Notes under the pieces: model-generated | Told to the model about the DNA's origin: nothing | Databases searched by the model: none | What the model saw: the letters and a program-made list of their open reading frames with translations, nothing else | Source: Marinicauda salina | GTDB lineage: Bacteria; Pseudomonadota; Alphaproteobacteria; Caulobacterales; Maricaulaceae | Length of the DNA: 64,000 bases | Assembly (NCBI RefSeq): GCF_003122085.1 | Contig: NZ_QEXV01000007.1 | Span: 62,001-126,000, forward strand | Reading direction: 5' to 3' | Shown: positions 32,541 through 41,149 of the stretch, piece after piece | Layout of the letters: the number at the start of each line of letters is the position of its first letter | How positions within the stretch are numbered: the stretch's first letter is position 1 | Position numbers and translations under genes: made by a program

Positions 32541-33104
32541 TCAGCTTTTCCCGCGCCGCTCGAGAAACAGATCGAAGCGGTCGTGGCCCCAGTAGGGCTC
32601 CGCCCCGTCGATCAGGAAGGGCACGCCGAACACGTCGTGTTTCTCGACCAGCGCGCGGGTTTCGGCGGCGGCGTCCGCGATGCGGTCGCTCTCGGCCTCG
32701 ACCCGGTCGATCAGGCCGGACAGGCCGCAGGCATCCGCGCAGTCGCGCAGCACGTCGGGGTCGGCGATATCGCGGCCCTCGCCCCAGCGCGCGTCGGAGA
32801 CCGCCAGCGCGAAGTCCATGGCCTGGCCTTCGGCCTTCGCGAGATAGAAGGCGCGGTTGGCGGGCTTGTAGTCGGTCTCGAACGGGTCGGGCAGGACCAT
32901 CGGCAGCCGCATCAGCGCGGTCATGCGCGGGGCGTCGTGGGCGTAGTATTTCAGCTTGGGCGGGCTGTCGGTCGGGTTGAGGAAGGCCACGCCCTCGGGC
33001 GGCCCGGTGAAGGGGTGCAGGTCGCACTCGACCCCGGCGCGGGCGAGCTTGTGCAGGCCGAGCCGCGAGTACGGGCTGCGGAATCCGAAAAAGCAGACGG
33101 GCAT
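32541..33104 (-). CDS. DsbA-fold 2-hydroxychromene-2-carboxylate isomerase-like protein
   Basis: A 187-residue thioredoxin-fold protein of the kappa-GST/HCCA-isomerase group: FFGFRSPYSRLGLHKL carries the Ser used in place of the CxxC cysteines, the insert is helical, and HDVFGVPFLIDGAEPYWGHDRFD is the cis-Pro/C-terminal block. The original member isomerises a naphthalene-degradation intermediate with glutathione; most homologues are unassigned. Start at 33104 (ATG); an in-frame GTG two codons earlier has the better spacing to GAGGAG and could be the true start. Confidence 0.85.
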   Translation of the reverse strand: MPVCFFGFRSPYSRLGLHKLARAGVECDLHPFTGPPEGVAFLNPTDSPPKLKYYAHDAPRMTALMRLPMVLPDPFETDYKPANRAFYLAKAEGQAMDFALAVSDARWGEGRDIADPDVLRDCADACGLSGLIDRVEAESDRIADAAAETRALVEKHDVFGVPFLIDGAEPYWGHDRFDLFLERRGKS

Positions 33105-33207
33105 GGTCACGGGGCGTCTCCTCGGGCGCATGAGGCGTGGGCTCGCGCTTTAGCACCCGGCGCGCCGGGTGGCGAGGGAGCCGCCAACGCTCGACAGCGC
33201 GCGCCGA

Positions 33208-33350
33208 TTCCTCTCCCCCTGGAAGGGGGCGAGGTCAGGTGAGGGGGTCGGTTGCGGCGAGCGCTTCGCCCAACGCGGGGCGCGCCTTCAGGCGGGGCGC
33301 GGCGCGTTCTCCCCTCTCCCGGCCTCTCCCCTCAAGGAGGGGAGAGGGGG
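33208..33350. repeat. Intergenic palindromic repeats, family A (second locus)
   Basis: Two units, 33208-33250 (CCTCTCCCCCTGG..AAGGGGG..) and 33308-33350 (CTCTCCCCTCAAGGAGGGGAGAGG), of the same kind as those at 23727-23851, here partly in opposite orientation. They fill the 270-bp gap between two leftward genes. No ORF is seen in the gap. Confidence 0.7.
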
Positions 33351-33374
33351 CGCGGCCATGCCGACAGCGCGCCC

Positions 33375-34424
33375 CTAATCCTCGAACATGTCGGCGAAGC
33401 GCCGGCGTGGGCGCGTCTTCCAGGCGCCGCGGTGGAAGACGTCGGAGACGATGACCGGCGCGACGGTGGTCGCCTCGGCGTAGACCATCTGCTCCAGCGC
33501 GACGTCGACCTTGCCCCAGGAGCAGGCCTCCTTGAGCGTCGAGGACGAGCACGCCCCGTCGCGCACGTCGGCGACGGTGATCTGGACGGCGTATCTGTGC
33601 ATCTCGACGTCCTCGTGGCCGAGGATCTCGGCGCACACGACCGTGTCCTGGGCGAAATTCTTCGGCACGCCGCCGCCGACCATGAACAGGCCGGTGGTTC
33701 CCGCCTTGATCTTGATGTCGGTGAGCTCGCGGAAGTCGGCGACGCTGTCGATCGAGAGGTAGGCTTCGCCCGCCTTCATCCGGTCGACCTGGTGCTTGAC
33801 CAGTCCGAAGCCCGCCGAGCAGTCGGAAAACGCCGGCACGAAGATCGGCACGCCGTGCTCGTAGCATTCCTGGATGAGCGAGCCGTCCTTCTTCGCCCCG
33901 CCCTCGGCGAGCCATTTCCCCATCGCCTTGATGAAGGCGCGCGAGGAGATCGGCTTCGCGGGCAGCGCATTGGCGATCTCGCCGATCGTGCGATCGCAGG
34001 CCTGCAGCTCGTCCTCGTCGATATAGGTGTCGTAGATGCGGTCGATATAGAGATCGCGCAGCTCGCGGTCGTCGGGGATCTCGCGGGCCTGGTAGTGCTT
34101 GAAGCCGAGCGCCTCGAAGAAGTCCATGTCGACGATGGACGCGCCGGTGGCGACGATCGCGTCGACCATGTTGTTGCGCACCATGTCCCGCCAGACATGC
34201 ATGCATCCGCCCGCCGAGGTCGAGCCCGCCAGCGTCAGGATGACGGCGCAATCGGGATCCTCGACGGCGGCCTGCAGGATGCGCGCGGCCCGCGCGGCGT
34301 CGCGCGAGGTGAAGCTCATCTTCTCCCACGCGTCGATGATGGTCCGGCCGTCGAAGGCGGCGATGTCGATGTGCTCGACCGCGTGCGAAAGCAGCTCGGC
34401 CTTGCGGTTGGAGGGGGCGCTCAT
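33375..34424 (-). CDS. Deoxyhypusine-synthase-like protein (probable polyamine aminobutyltransferase)
   Basis: A 349-residue protein of the deoxyhypusine synthase family. The active-site lysine block reads LKEACSWGKVDV with Lys305, equivalent to the enzyme-imine lysine of the eukaryotic enzyme, and NAD-binding stretches (LAGSTSAGG, FMVGGGVPKNFAQD) are conserved. Bacteria have no eIF5A, so the protein likely transfers an aminobutyl group to another polyamine; homospermidine synthesis is the obvious analogue. It overlaps the ornithine decarboxylase stop by 4 bp (ATGA), so putrescine supply and use are translationally coupled. Confidence 0.88.
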   Translation of the reverse strand: MSAPSNRKAELLSHAVEHIDIAAFDGRTIIDAWEKMSFTSRDAARAARILQAAVEDPDCAVILTLAGSTSAGGCMHVWRDMVRNNMVDAIVATGASIVDMDFFEALGFKHYQAREIPDDRELRDLYIDRIYDTYIDEDELQACDRTIGEIANALPAKPISSRAFIKAMGKWLAEGGAKKDGSLIQECYEHGVPIFVPAFSDCSAGFGLVKHQVDRMKAGEAYLSIDSVADFRELTDIKIKAGTTGLFMVGGGVPKNFAQDTVVCAEILGHEDVEMHRYAVQITVADVRDGACSSSTLKEACSWGKVDVALEQMVYAEATTVAPVIVSDVFHRGAWKTRPRRRFADMFED

Positions 34425-35659
34425 CCGCGTCTCCTGATCAGCTTGTGTCTGCGGCGGCGGGGCCGGAAGGCCACGACGCGGCCGGTCTCGGCCGGCGTCC
34501 GCGCCGCGGCGTCGTCATAAAGCGAGGTCCAGGGAAAGTCGGAGACGGTCACCGTCTCGACATCGCCGAACCCGTTGAACCGGGTCGCCATCGCCGTGCC
34601 GTAGGCGCCGAGCATGCCGAACTCGATGACGTCGCCTTCCTTGAGATCGGCCGGCAGCAGGTGGGCGCCCGGCATGGAATCGATGGAGTCGCAGGTCGGC
34701 CCGTAGAGCCGGAACTCGGCCAGCTCCGCGCCCGGCGCGCCCGAGGCGCGGTGGACCCGCATGGGGTAGCTCCAGCGCGCGTGGACGAGATCGAACAGGC
34801 AGCCGTATGCGCCGTCATTGAGATGCACCGCGTCGGCCTTCACCAGCTCGACGCGGGCGAGCACCGAGGCGGCCTCGGCGATCAGCGCCCGCCCGGGTTC
34901 GCACCACAGGTCGGCGTTCTCCAGCACCATCATCTCGTTGAAGGCGCTCTCGATCGCGTCGATGTAGTCGCGCAGGGGCGGCGGGGTCAGGCCGGGATAG
35001 ACCGACGGGAAGCCGCCGCCGACATCGACGATGTCGACGGTCACGCCCGCCTTCGCGATCAGGCGCGAGCACTCCATCATCGCCGCGCGATAGGCGCTCG
35101 GCGTCATGCACTGGCTGCCGACATGGAAGCTCACGCCCAGCTCGGCGGCGTGGGCGCGCGCCGCGCGGATGAGGTCGGGCGCCTCGAACTCGGTCGCGCC
35201 GAACTTGCCCGCCAGCGGCAGGCTGGCGCCGTCGTTCGAGACCGCCAGCCGCACGATCAGGGTGAGATCGTCGGCGTGGCCCGTCTCCTCGAGGATTTTG
35301 GCGAGCTCGGCTTCGCAGTCGAGCGCGAAGATGCGCACGCCGTGATCATGGTAGGCGGTGCGGATCGCCTTCCGGCTCTTCACCGGATGCATGAACGCCA
35401 TCACGGCGTCGGGGCAGCGCGCCGCAATCATCTCGATTTCCGGCGTCGAGGCCACGTCGAACCAGCGCACGCCGGCGGCGTAGAGGCCGTCGACGACCCA
35501 CGACGACGGGTTCGCCTTCACCGCGTAGAGGACTTCGCCGGGAAAGTTTTCGAGGAACCAGTCGGCTGCGACCTTCAGCCGGTCCGGGCGCGCGCAGGCG
35601 ACCGGGCCTTCGACAGGCCGATTGCGGACCAGGTCCAGGGGCGTATGGTCTTGAGACAA
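34421..35659 (-). CDS. Ornithine/diaminopimelate-type decarboxylase (alanine-racemase fold), probable ornithine decarboxylase
   Basis: A 412-residue PLP decarboxylase. It has the PLP lysine Lys48 in YAVKAN, HVGSQCM, VDVGGGFPSVYPG, the phosphate-binding CEPGRALIAEA, and the catalytic Cys in YGPTCDSID, whose GPTCDS context is that of ornithine/lysine rather than diaminopimelate decarboxylases. The start is a TTG at 35659 preceded by AGGGGG at 9 nt; no ATG or GTG fits between it and the conserved region. It makes putrescine and is the first gene of a two-gene operon with the deoxyhypusine-synthase-like protein. Lysine as an alternative substrate cannot be excluded. Confidence 0.9.
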   Translation of the reverse strand: MSQDHTPLDLVRNRPVEGPVACARPDRLKVAADWFLENFPGEVLYAVKANPSSWVVDGLYAAGVRWFDVASTPEIEMIAARCPDAVMAFMHPVKSRKAIRTAYHDHGVRIFALDCEAELAKILEETGHADDLTLIVRLAVSNDGASLPLAGKFGATEFEAPDLIRAARAHAAELGVSFHVGSQCMTPSAYRAAMMECSRLIAKAGVTVDIVDVGGGFPSVYPGLTPPPLRDYIDAIESAFNEMMVLENADLWCEPGRALIAEAASVLARVELVKADAVHLNDGAYGCLFDLVHARWSYPMRVHRASGAPGAELAEFRLYGPTCDSIDSMPGAHLLPADLKEGDVIEFGMLGAYGTAMATRFNGFGDVETVTVSDFPWTSLYDDAAARTPAETGRVVAFRPRRRRHKLIRRRG

Positions 35660-35903
35660 CTCACGCGACCCCCTGCTTGCAGTTAACCCAATCCGGCATC
35701 GTCGCCTCCGCCGGGACGGGCGCGTGTAAGGCTTGCGAAGGACCATGTAAAGCGGAATTTCGCAGCCGGGTTTCGTCGGTAGGAAACGCGCCAGGCGCGC
35801 CTTCCGCTCCATCGCTTGCGCCGCCGCGCAGCGCATTGGAATCGATGGGCTATCCGGCGCGCATCGCGATACGGAGTCGCGGCGTCATGGGGCGGACATG
35901 GTA
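35660..35903. other. Divergent intergenic region between ornithine decarboxylase and porin genes
   Basis: Together with the Pho-box array and leader that follow, this forms a 354-bp gene-free interval. Codons here are poor in both strands and no ORF is supported. It should hold the ornithine decarboxylase promoter, but no strong -35/-10 pair was found. Confidence 0.4.
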
Positions 35904-35943
35904 ATGTCACAAATGTTTGGCGGGGCCGTCATCAAAGTGTCTT
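35904..35943 (+). promoter_or_regulatory. Pho-box array upstream of the porin
   Basis: Four 7-bp units recur every 11 bp: ATGTCAC (35904), GTTTGGC (35915), CCGTCAT (35926) and GTGTCTT (35937). Units 1, 3 and 4 match the CTGTCAT/C half-site well; unit 2 is weak. The 11-bp phasing is that of PhoB dimers. The array ends 70 bp before the porin start. Confidence 0.6.
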
Positions 35944-36013
35944 GGACGACGCCTATCCCGCCGCCGTCTAACGGCGACCCGGTTGCGGGTTCGCCCAGCA
36001 AGAGGACGGGGAC

Positions 36014-37165
36014 ATGAAATCGCTTCTGGTTGGCGCGGCGCTGACCGCAGTTCTTTCAGGCGGCGCGTTCGCGCAGGCGCCCGTCTTCAACGGCGCGCCG
36101 GAATGGGTGGATCCCGAAACGGGCAATTCCTTCAAGCTGCGCGGACGGCTGTTTCTCGACGCCGCCGCCGTGGAGGTCGATCTCGACGCGCGCGATGAGA
36201 GCTACACCGACACGGAGATCCGGACCGGACGCCTCGGCGTCGAGGGCGAATGGTACGGGTTCGGCTACAAGGCCGAGTGGGACTTCGCCGGCGACGAGGT
36301 GACCGCGAAGGACGTCTACATCTCCCGCGAGATCGGCGCGTTCGACGTGTGGATCGGCAACCAGAAGACTCCGAACTCGCTCGAGGAGCAGACGTCCTCG
36401 CGCTACACGACCTTCATGGAGCGCGGCCAGGCGACCGACGCCTTCCGCCTCGACCGCCGCATCGGCGTGACCGTCGGAACCGGCGGCGATCGCTATTCTT
36501 TCCGAGGGGGCGTGTTCGGCGGCGATGTGTCCGAAGACGCCGACGGCGCGAGCGAATCGCACGCGCTGGCGGCGCGCTTCACCGCCGCGCCGATCAACAC
36601 CGACGCCGCCGTACTCCATCTCGGCGCCAGCACGCGCTACTATTCGCGCGAGGACACCGGGCCCGCCATCCGGATCCGCTCGCGTCCCAACGTCCATCTC
36701 GCCCAGCGCCTGGTCGCGGCCAGCACGGCGGCCGAGGAGTCGACGCTCTACGGGCTCGAGGCCGCCTGGATCTCCGGGCCGTTCCACGCCCACGCCGAGT
36801 ACATGACCGAGGACGTCGATGGCGTCGCCGAGGATTTCGAAGGCTATTTCGTCAATCTCGGCTGGTTCATCACCGGCGAACAGCGCGCCTACCGCGCCTC
36901 GTCGGGGACGTTCCGGCGCACCTCGCCCAACGCTCCGCTCAGCATGCAGGGCCTCGGCGCCTGGGAAGTGGCCGGCCGCTACGACGTGCTCGATGCGGGA
37001 AGCGGCGGCGAGATGACGACCTACACGCTCGGGCTGAACTGGTACCCGGAGAGCCACGTGCGCTTCATGCTCAACGCCGTCGTCGCCGAGGTCGACGGGT
37101 CCGGCGCGGCGTTCGGCGAGGGCGACTTCGCGGCGTTTCAGGCCCGCGCCCAGATCGACTGGTGA
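36014..37165 (+). CDS. OprO/OprP-type phosphate-selective porin family protein
   Basis: A 383-residue outer-membrane beta-barrel. It has a signal peptide ending GGAFAQ (about residue 21), then the OprP-family N-terminus (KLRGRLFLDAAAVEVD), YKAEWDFAGDEVTAKDVYISRE, and the IGNQKTPNSLEEQTSSRYTTFMER loop region. The barrel ends with an aromatic residue (QARAQIDW). These porins pass phosphate or polyphosphate. Upstream Pho boxes and a downstream PstS gene support a phosphate-starvation role. Confidence 0.92.
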   Translation: MKSLLVGAALTAVLSGGAFAQAPVFNGAPEWVDPETGNSFKLRGRLFLDAAAVEVDLDARDESYTDTEIRTGRLGVEGEWYGFGYKAEWDFAGDEVTAKDVYISREIGAFDVWIGNQKTPNSLEEQTSSRYTTFMERGQATDAFRLDRRIGVTVGTGGDRYSFRGGVFGGDVSEDADGASESHALAARFTAAPINTDAAVLHLGASTRYYSREDTGPAIRIRSRPNVHLAQRLVAASTAAEESTLYGLEAAWISGPFHAHAEYMTEDVDGVAEDFEGYFVNLGWFITGEQRAYRASSGTFRRTSPNAPLSMQGLGAWEVAGRYDVLDAGSGGEMTTYTLGLNWYPESHVRFMLNAVVAEVDGSGAAFGEGDFAAFQARAQIDW

Positions 37166-37174
37166 GGCGGGCGG

Positions 37175-37203
37175 CTGTCACACGGCCGTCGCAAATATCG
37201 GAT
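37175..37203 (+). promoter_or_regulatory. Pho-box array upstream of pstS
   Basis: CTGTCAC (37175-37181) is a perfect half-site, followed 11 bp later by CCGTCGC (37186-37192) and then ATCGGAT (37197-37203), again in 11-bp phase. It lies 58-86 bp before the pstS start, so pstS has its own PhoB-type control apart from the porin. Confidence 0.6.
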
Positions 37204-37260
37204 AGTGCCGCGAGCACGCGACGGGGCTCCCGCCCCGGACAGACAGGAAGGGACTGCGCC

Positions 37261-38493
37261 ATGAAATCCTTGCTCAAGATGACCGCCGCCTGCGCGGCCT
37301 TCGCGCTGGCCGCCTGCGGCGATAGCGGCGAAGAGATCGAGCTGAGCGACGCGCCGACCTCCGGCGCCGGCGAGCAAGCCGCCGCGCCGTCCGAGGCCTC
37401 CGGTTCGACGGCCGCCGGGACGGGCGGCGCCCGCCAGGGCATCCGCATCGTCGGCTCCTCGACCGTCTTCCCCTTCACCACGGCGGTGGCCGAGAGCTTC
37501 GGCGCCAAGACCGATTTCCCGACCCCGGTCGTCGAGTCGACCGGCACCGGCGGCGGCATGGCGCTGTTCTGCTCGGGCGTCGGGCTCGAGTATCCGGACC
37601 TCACCGGCGCCTCGCGTCCGATGAAGGCCAGCGAGTACGCGCTCTGCCAGGAGAACGGCGTCACCGCGATCACCGAAATCATGATCGGCTTCGACGGCAT
37701 CGTGATCGGCAATTCCGTCGAGGCGCCGGCGATGGATATCGACAAGGCCGAGCTGTGGCTGGCGCTCGCCGCGCAGGTGCCAACCCCGGTCGACGCCGAC
37801 GGCCAGCCCCTGTTCGACGCCGAGGGCGCGCCGGTCGACGGCGCCAGCTTCGCCGACGTGGCGGGCTATTCCTGCGAGACCTTCATCGACAATCCGCACC
37901 AGCGCTGGTCGGACGTCGATCCGGACCTGTCGAACGCGCGCATCGAGGTGTTCGGCCCGCCGCCGACCTCGGGCACGCGCGACGCCTTCGTCGAGCTCGC
38001 CATGGAGCAGGGCGCCGAAGATATCCAATGCATCGCCGCACTCGCCGACAGCGACCCCGATATGTTCGACCGGGTCGCGGCGCGCCTGCGCGAGGACGGC
38101 GCCTGGGTCGATTCCGGCGAGAACGACAACGCCATCGTCCAGACGCTGGCCAACACCCCGTCGTCCTTCGGCGTGTTCGGCTATTCCTTCCTGGAGCAGA
38201 ACGGCGACCGCATCCACGCCTCGACGATCAACGGCGTCGAGCCGACCTACGACAACATCGCCGAGGGCGTGTACCCGGTCTCGCGCTCGCTCTTCGTCTA
38301 CGTGAAGAACCAGCATGTCGGCGTCGCGCCCGGCATCGAGGCCTTCATCGCCGAGCTGACGAGCGACGAAGCCTGGGGACCGTTCGGCTATCTCGCCGAA
38401 CGCGGCCTGATCGCGCTGCCGGAGGCGCGCCGCGCCGAGGTGCGCGAGGCCGCGCGTTCGCTCGAGGCGATGGACGGCGTCAGCGAGGAATAG
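37261..38493 (+). CDS. pstS: PstS-like phosphate-binding lipoprotein
   Basis: A 410-residue periplasmic binding protein with lipobox LAAC and an acidic/Ser-Gly linker to about residue 58. Phosphate-binding loops are recognisable: IVGSSTVFPFT, ESTGTGGGMALFC, TGASRPMK and GPPPTSGTRDAF. It is longer than E. coli PstS, like the group often named 'PstS family' in marine alphaproteobacteria. No pstC, pstA, pstB or phoU gene follows; the next gene is convergent after 21 bp, so it is an orphan paired with the porin. Confidence 0.93.
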   Translation: MKSLLKMTAACAAFALAACGDSGEEIELSDAPTSGAGEQAAAPSEASGSTAAGTGGARQGIRIVGSSTVFPFTTAVAESFGAKTDFPTPVVESTGTGGGMALFCSGVGLEYPDLTGASRPMKASEYALCQENGVTAITEIMIGFDGIVIGNSVEAPAMDIDKAELWLALAAQVPTPVDADGQPLFDAEGAPVDGASFADVAGYSCETFIDNPHQRWSDVDPDLSNARIEVFGPPPTSGTRDAFVELAMEQGAEDIQCIAALADSDPDMFDRVAARLREDGAWVDSGENDNAIVQTLANTPSSFGVFGYSFLEQNGDRIHASTINGVEPTYDNIAEGVYPVSRSLFVYVKNQHVGVAPGIEAFIAELTSDEAWGPFGYLAERGLIALPEARRAEVREAARSLEAMDGVSEE

Positions 38494-38514
38494 GGCCGCG
38501 ACGAACCGGGGCGG

Positions 38515-41070
38515 TCAGTCGACGACGACGGCGTCGTAGCCGAATCGAAGCTGTCCGCCCCGGACCACGTTCGGCGCCCTCAGCTCGCCCTCGATGCTGA
38601 CGGGGCCGGTGCGGGAGTCCTCGTCGACGTCGTTCCCGGTGACGCGTCCGGCGTCGTCATAGTTGAAGGCGTACTCGGTCTCCCGACGGGTTCCCTCGCC
38701 CGAAAGCGAGAAGCGTCCGCGGATCTCCGCGCCGGTGATTTCCTCGATCGTCACGGTTCCCGCAAGACTGCCGTAGAGTTCGACGGTGCGCCCCTCGAAG
38801 GCGGTGTCGCGATAGCGGCAATCCCGCCGCTCGGCGAGCTCGCCGGTCGGCCGGTTGTTCAGCATGCCGCTGACGCCCATCGCCTGCTGTCGCATGGCTT
38901 CGCAGGCGGCGCGCTCGCGCTCCTGCTCGCGGGCTTCCTCCGGCGTGTCGGCCGGCGGATAGGGAACCGGCGCGAACTCGCCCTCCCAGCGGGTGTAGAA
39001 GCCCGCCGGCGTCGGGACCTTGCCGTCGATCATGTCGGAGCCGCCGCCGTCGGGCGCGATCGCCACGGCCTCGTAGGTCTCGCCCTCGCGGATCGAATCC
39101 GGCGAGGCGTCGGGCAGGTGGATCACGAAGTGCGCCGCGGCGTTCGTCCGCCAGCCGCCGACGCCGCCGTGGCGCACGTGGCGCGGATCGCCCGCCAGCG
39201 ATCCCACGTGCCAGACATAGGCGTTGGGCGTGTGAACCGGCAGGACGACGCTCTTCTGTTCGCCGGCGGCCTCGCCGGAGAAGGCGTCCTGCATGCGCTG
39301 GGCCTGGGCGGCGGCGGCCTGCAGCTGGCCCGGCGAAAGCTCGCCGCCCTCCGTCATCTCGAGAAGCTGCTCGGCCTGGGCCATCGTCTCGTCCAGCCGG
39401 TCGTCGACCTCGTCCTGCGATGCGTCGCCGGCGAGGCTCCGGCCCATCAGCGACGTCGCCGAGACGTGCCCGCTGCAGCCGACGCCGGCGTCGTTGACCA
39501 GGCTCTGGATCGACAGCCGGCCGGCGCCGGGCAGGCGCCGCTCGCTGACCTCCTGGGCGAAGCGCGCGACGTCGTCGGGCATGTTCGGATCGTCAAAGGT
39601 GCGGCCGGCTTCCGGCGGCCCCCAGAGCACGCGCTCCTCGTTGACCACGCCGGCCATCGCGGCCTCGCCGCAGGGATCGAGCGGGCGCAGCGCGAACTCG
39701 ATGTCGAATTCGCGCAGCTCGGAGGCGGGAACGTCCTCGGCGACGTTGGCGACGCGCACCAGGAACTCGCGGGCCTCGGCTCCGCCGGTGACCGGTTCGC
39801 GGAAGACGTTGCGCCGGCCCGAGGCGGGATCGGCCTTGTCGAAGCGCTGCGCGTCGACGACGAGATGCAGATCGGGGCGGTCGTCGTCGGCGAAGCCGAT
39901 GCGCAGCCCGGCGAGTTCGCCATCGGGAATGGCGACGCTGACCCGGTAGGCGGCCGCGGCGAGCGGCTCGACGGCCTGGATCTCGCGGGTTTCCTCGTCC
40001 TCCGGATAAGCGAGCTCGACGTCCTGAACGGTCTGGAAGAAATCGGCCTCGGTCAGGCGCTCGGCGACGAAGGCGGGATAGAGGTCGTAGAGCCCGTCCT
40101 CGTTCCACTGCCGCAGCGCGGCGTCGACGCCGTCGAGCCCGTTGTTCGCCGACAGGTCCTGGCGGAGGACGCGATCGAGATAGGCGACGCGGTCGCGCGC
40201 GCCGAGCGCCTCGCCGAGAAAGTCCCAGAACAGCCAGGAGCCGTACTCCCAGTTGTGGTGCGGTGCGCCGCCGGGCGGGGCGTAGGGAATGTGCAGCGAA
40301 CGGTCGTAGATCCGCCGCTCCGGCGACGTCTCGGTGATCACGCCCCATTTCTCCGCCGCGACGAGCTGGACGTGCCGGGCGCTGCCCTCGGTGAACCAGT
40401 CAAGCGCGTCGGCGTCATCCATGCCGTCATAGGCGAACTGGACGGCGTGAAAGAGCTCGTGCGTGGGCGAGTAGGCGAAGCGCACCTCGCCGGGCTGCGC
40501 GTCCTCGCCCGGCCGGCTGAACCGGCCGAGCCGATGGCCCAGCTTCAGATAACCCTCGTTGTAGTAGTACGTGCCGTGGGCGCCGACGAGCGCGCCGATC
40601 TCGGCGCAGTACTGCGTCTCGCAAATCGCCTGGTCGCCCGGGAACAGGGCGGCGTCGCCGCGTGCGGCGGGGAAGGCCGAGATCGCCGGACCGCTCAGGC
40701 CCAGATCGCTCAGCCATTCGCTGGTGCGCTCGAGCTGCGCCTCGATGCGGGCGGGCAGCCCGTTCGGCGCGTCGGGATCGCCGCACATCTCCCGGGCCTG
40801 CGCGGCGAGCGCGTCGACCCAGGCGTTGGTCTCCGCGACGAAGGCCTCGCGGCTCGGATAGGCCGACGCCGTCTCGGGATTCGCCGCGCGCAATTCCGCC
40901 GCCCGGGCGTTCCGGCCGGCCGCGTCGGCGGCGGCGAGGTCCTGCAATTCGGCCGAGCAGGTCACCGCCCACTCCGCGCCGGTCCAGGGCAGCTGCGCCT
41001 CGGCGGCCGAAAGGCTCGCGCAGGCGGCGGCGCCGGCGATCGCGCTCGTCTTCAGTCGGGAGAAATGCAT
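38515..41070 (-). CDS. Large secreted protein with zinc-metallopeptidase HExxH motif
   Basis: An 851-residue exported protein: signal peptide (about 1-25), then a domain with HELFHAVQ (zinc ligands His204 and His208, catalytic Glu205) and WFTEGSARH 20 residues later, whose Glu228 can be the third ligand, the gluzincin pattern. The rest (450-851) shows no known domain apart from several cysteines and a beta-rich C-terminus. It is a probable envelope or extracellular protease or a related hydrolase of unassigned family. The ATG at 41070 is used; an in-frame GTG at 41097 is possible. It stands alone. Confidence 0.75.
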   Translation of the reverse strand: MHFSRLKTSAIAGAAACASLSAAEAQLPWTGAEWAVTCSAELQDLAAADAAGRNARAAELRAANPETASAYPSREAFVAETNAWVDALAAQAREMCGDPDAPNGLPARIEAQLERTSEWLSDLGLSGPAISAFPAARGDAALFPGDQAICETQYCAEIGALVGAHGTYYYNEGYLKLGHRLGRFSRPGEDAQPGEVRFAYSPTHELFHAVQFAYDGMDDADALDWFTEGSARHVQLVAAEKWGVITETSPERRIYDRSLHIPYAPPGGAPHHNWEYGSWLFWDFLGEALGARDRVAYLDRVLRQDLSANNGLDGVDAALRQWNEDGLYDLYPAFVAERLTEADFFQTVQDVELAYPEDEETREIQAVEPLAAAAYRVSVAIPDGELAGLRIGFADDDRPDLHLVVDAQRFDKADPASGRRNVFREPVTGGAEAREFLVRVANVAEDVPASELREFDIEFALRPLDPCGEAAMAGVVNEERVLWGPPEAGRTFDDPNMPDDVARFAQEVSERRLPGAGRLSIQSLVNDAGVGCSGHVSATSLMGRSLAGDASQDEVDDRLDETMAQAEQLLEMTEGGELSPGQLQAAAAQAQRMQDAFSGEAAGEQKSVVLPVHTPNAYVWHVGSLAGDPRHVRHGGVGGWRTNAAAHFVIHLPDASPDSIREGETYEAVAIAPDGGGSDMIDGKVPTPAGFYTRWEGEFAPVPYPPADTPEEAREQERERAACEAMRQQAMGVSGMLNNRPTGELAERRDCRYRDTAFEGRTVELYGSLAGTVTIEEITGAEIRGRFSLSGEGTRRETEYAFNYDDAGRVTGNDVDEDSRTGPVSIEGELRAPNVVRGGQLRFGYDAVVVD

Positions 41071-41149
41071 GGGGCGTCCGGTGATCTGCTGGCTCACGGA
41101 CGTCCCAGCCTAATGACGCGGCCTCGCCCGCGTCCAGCGCGCCGCCGGC

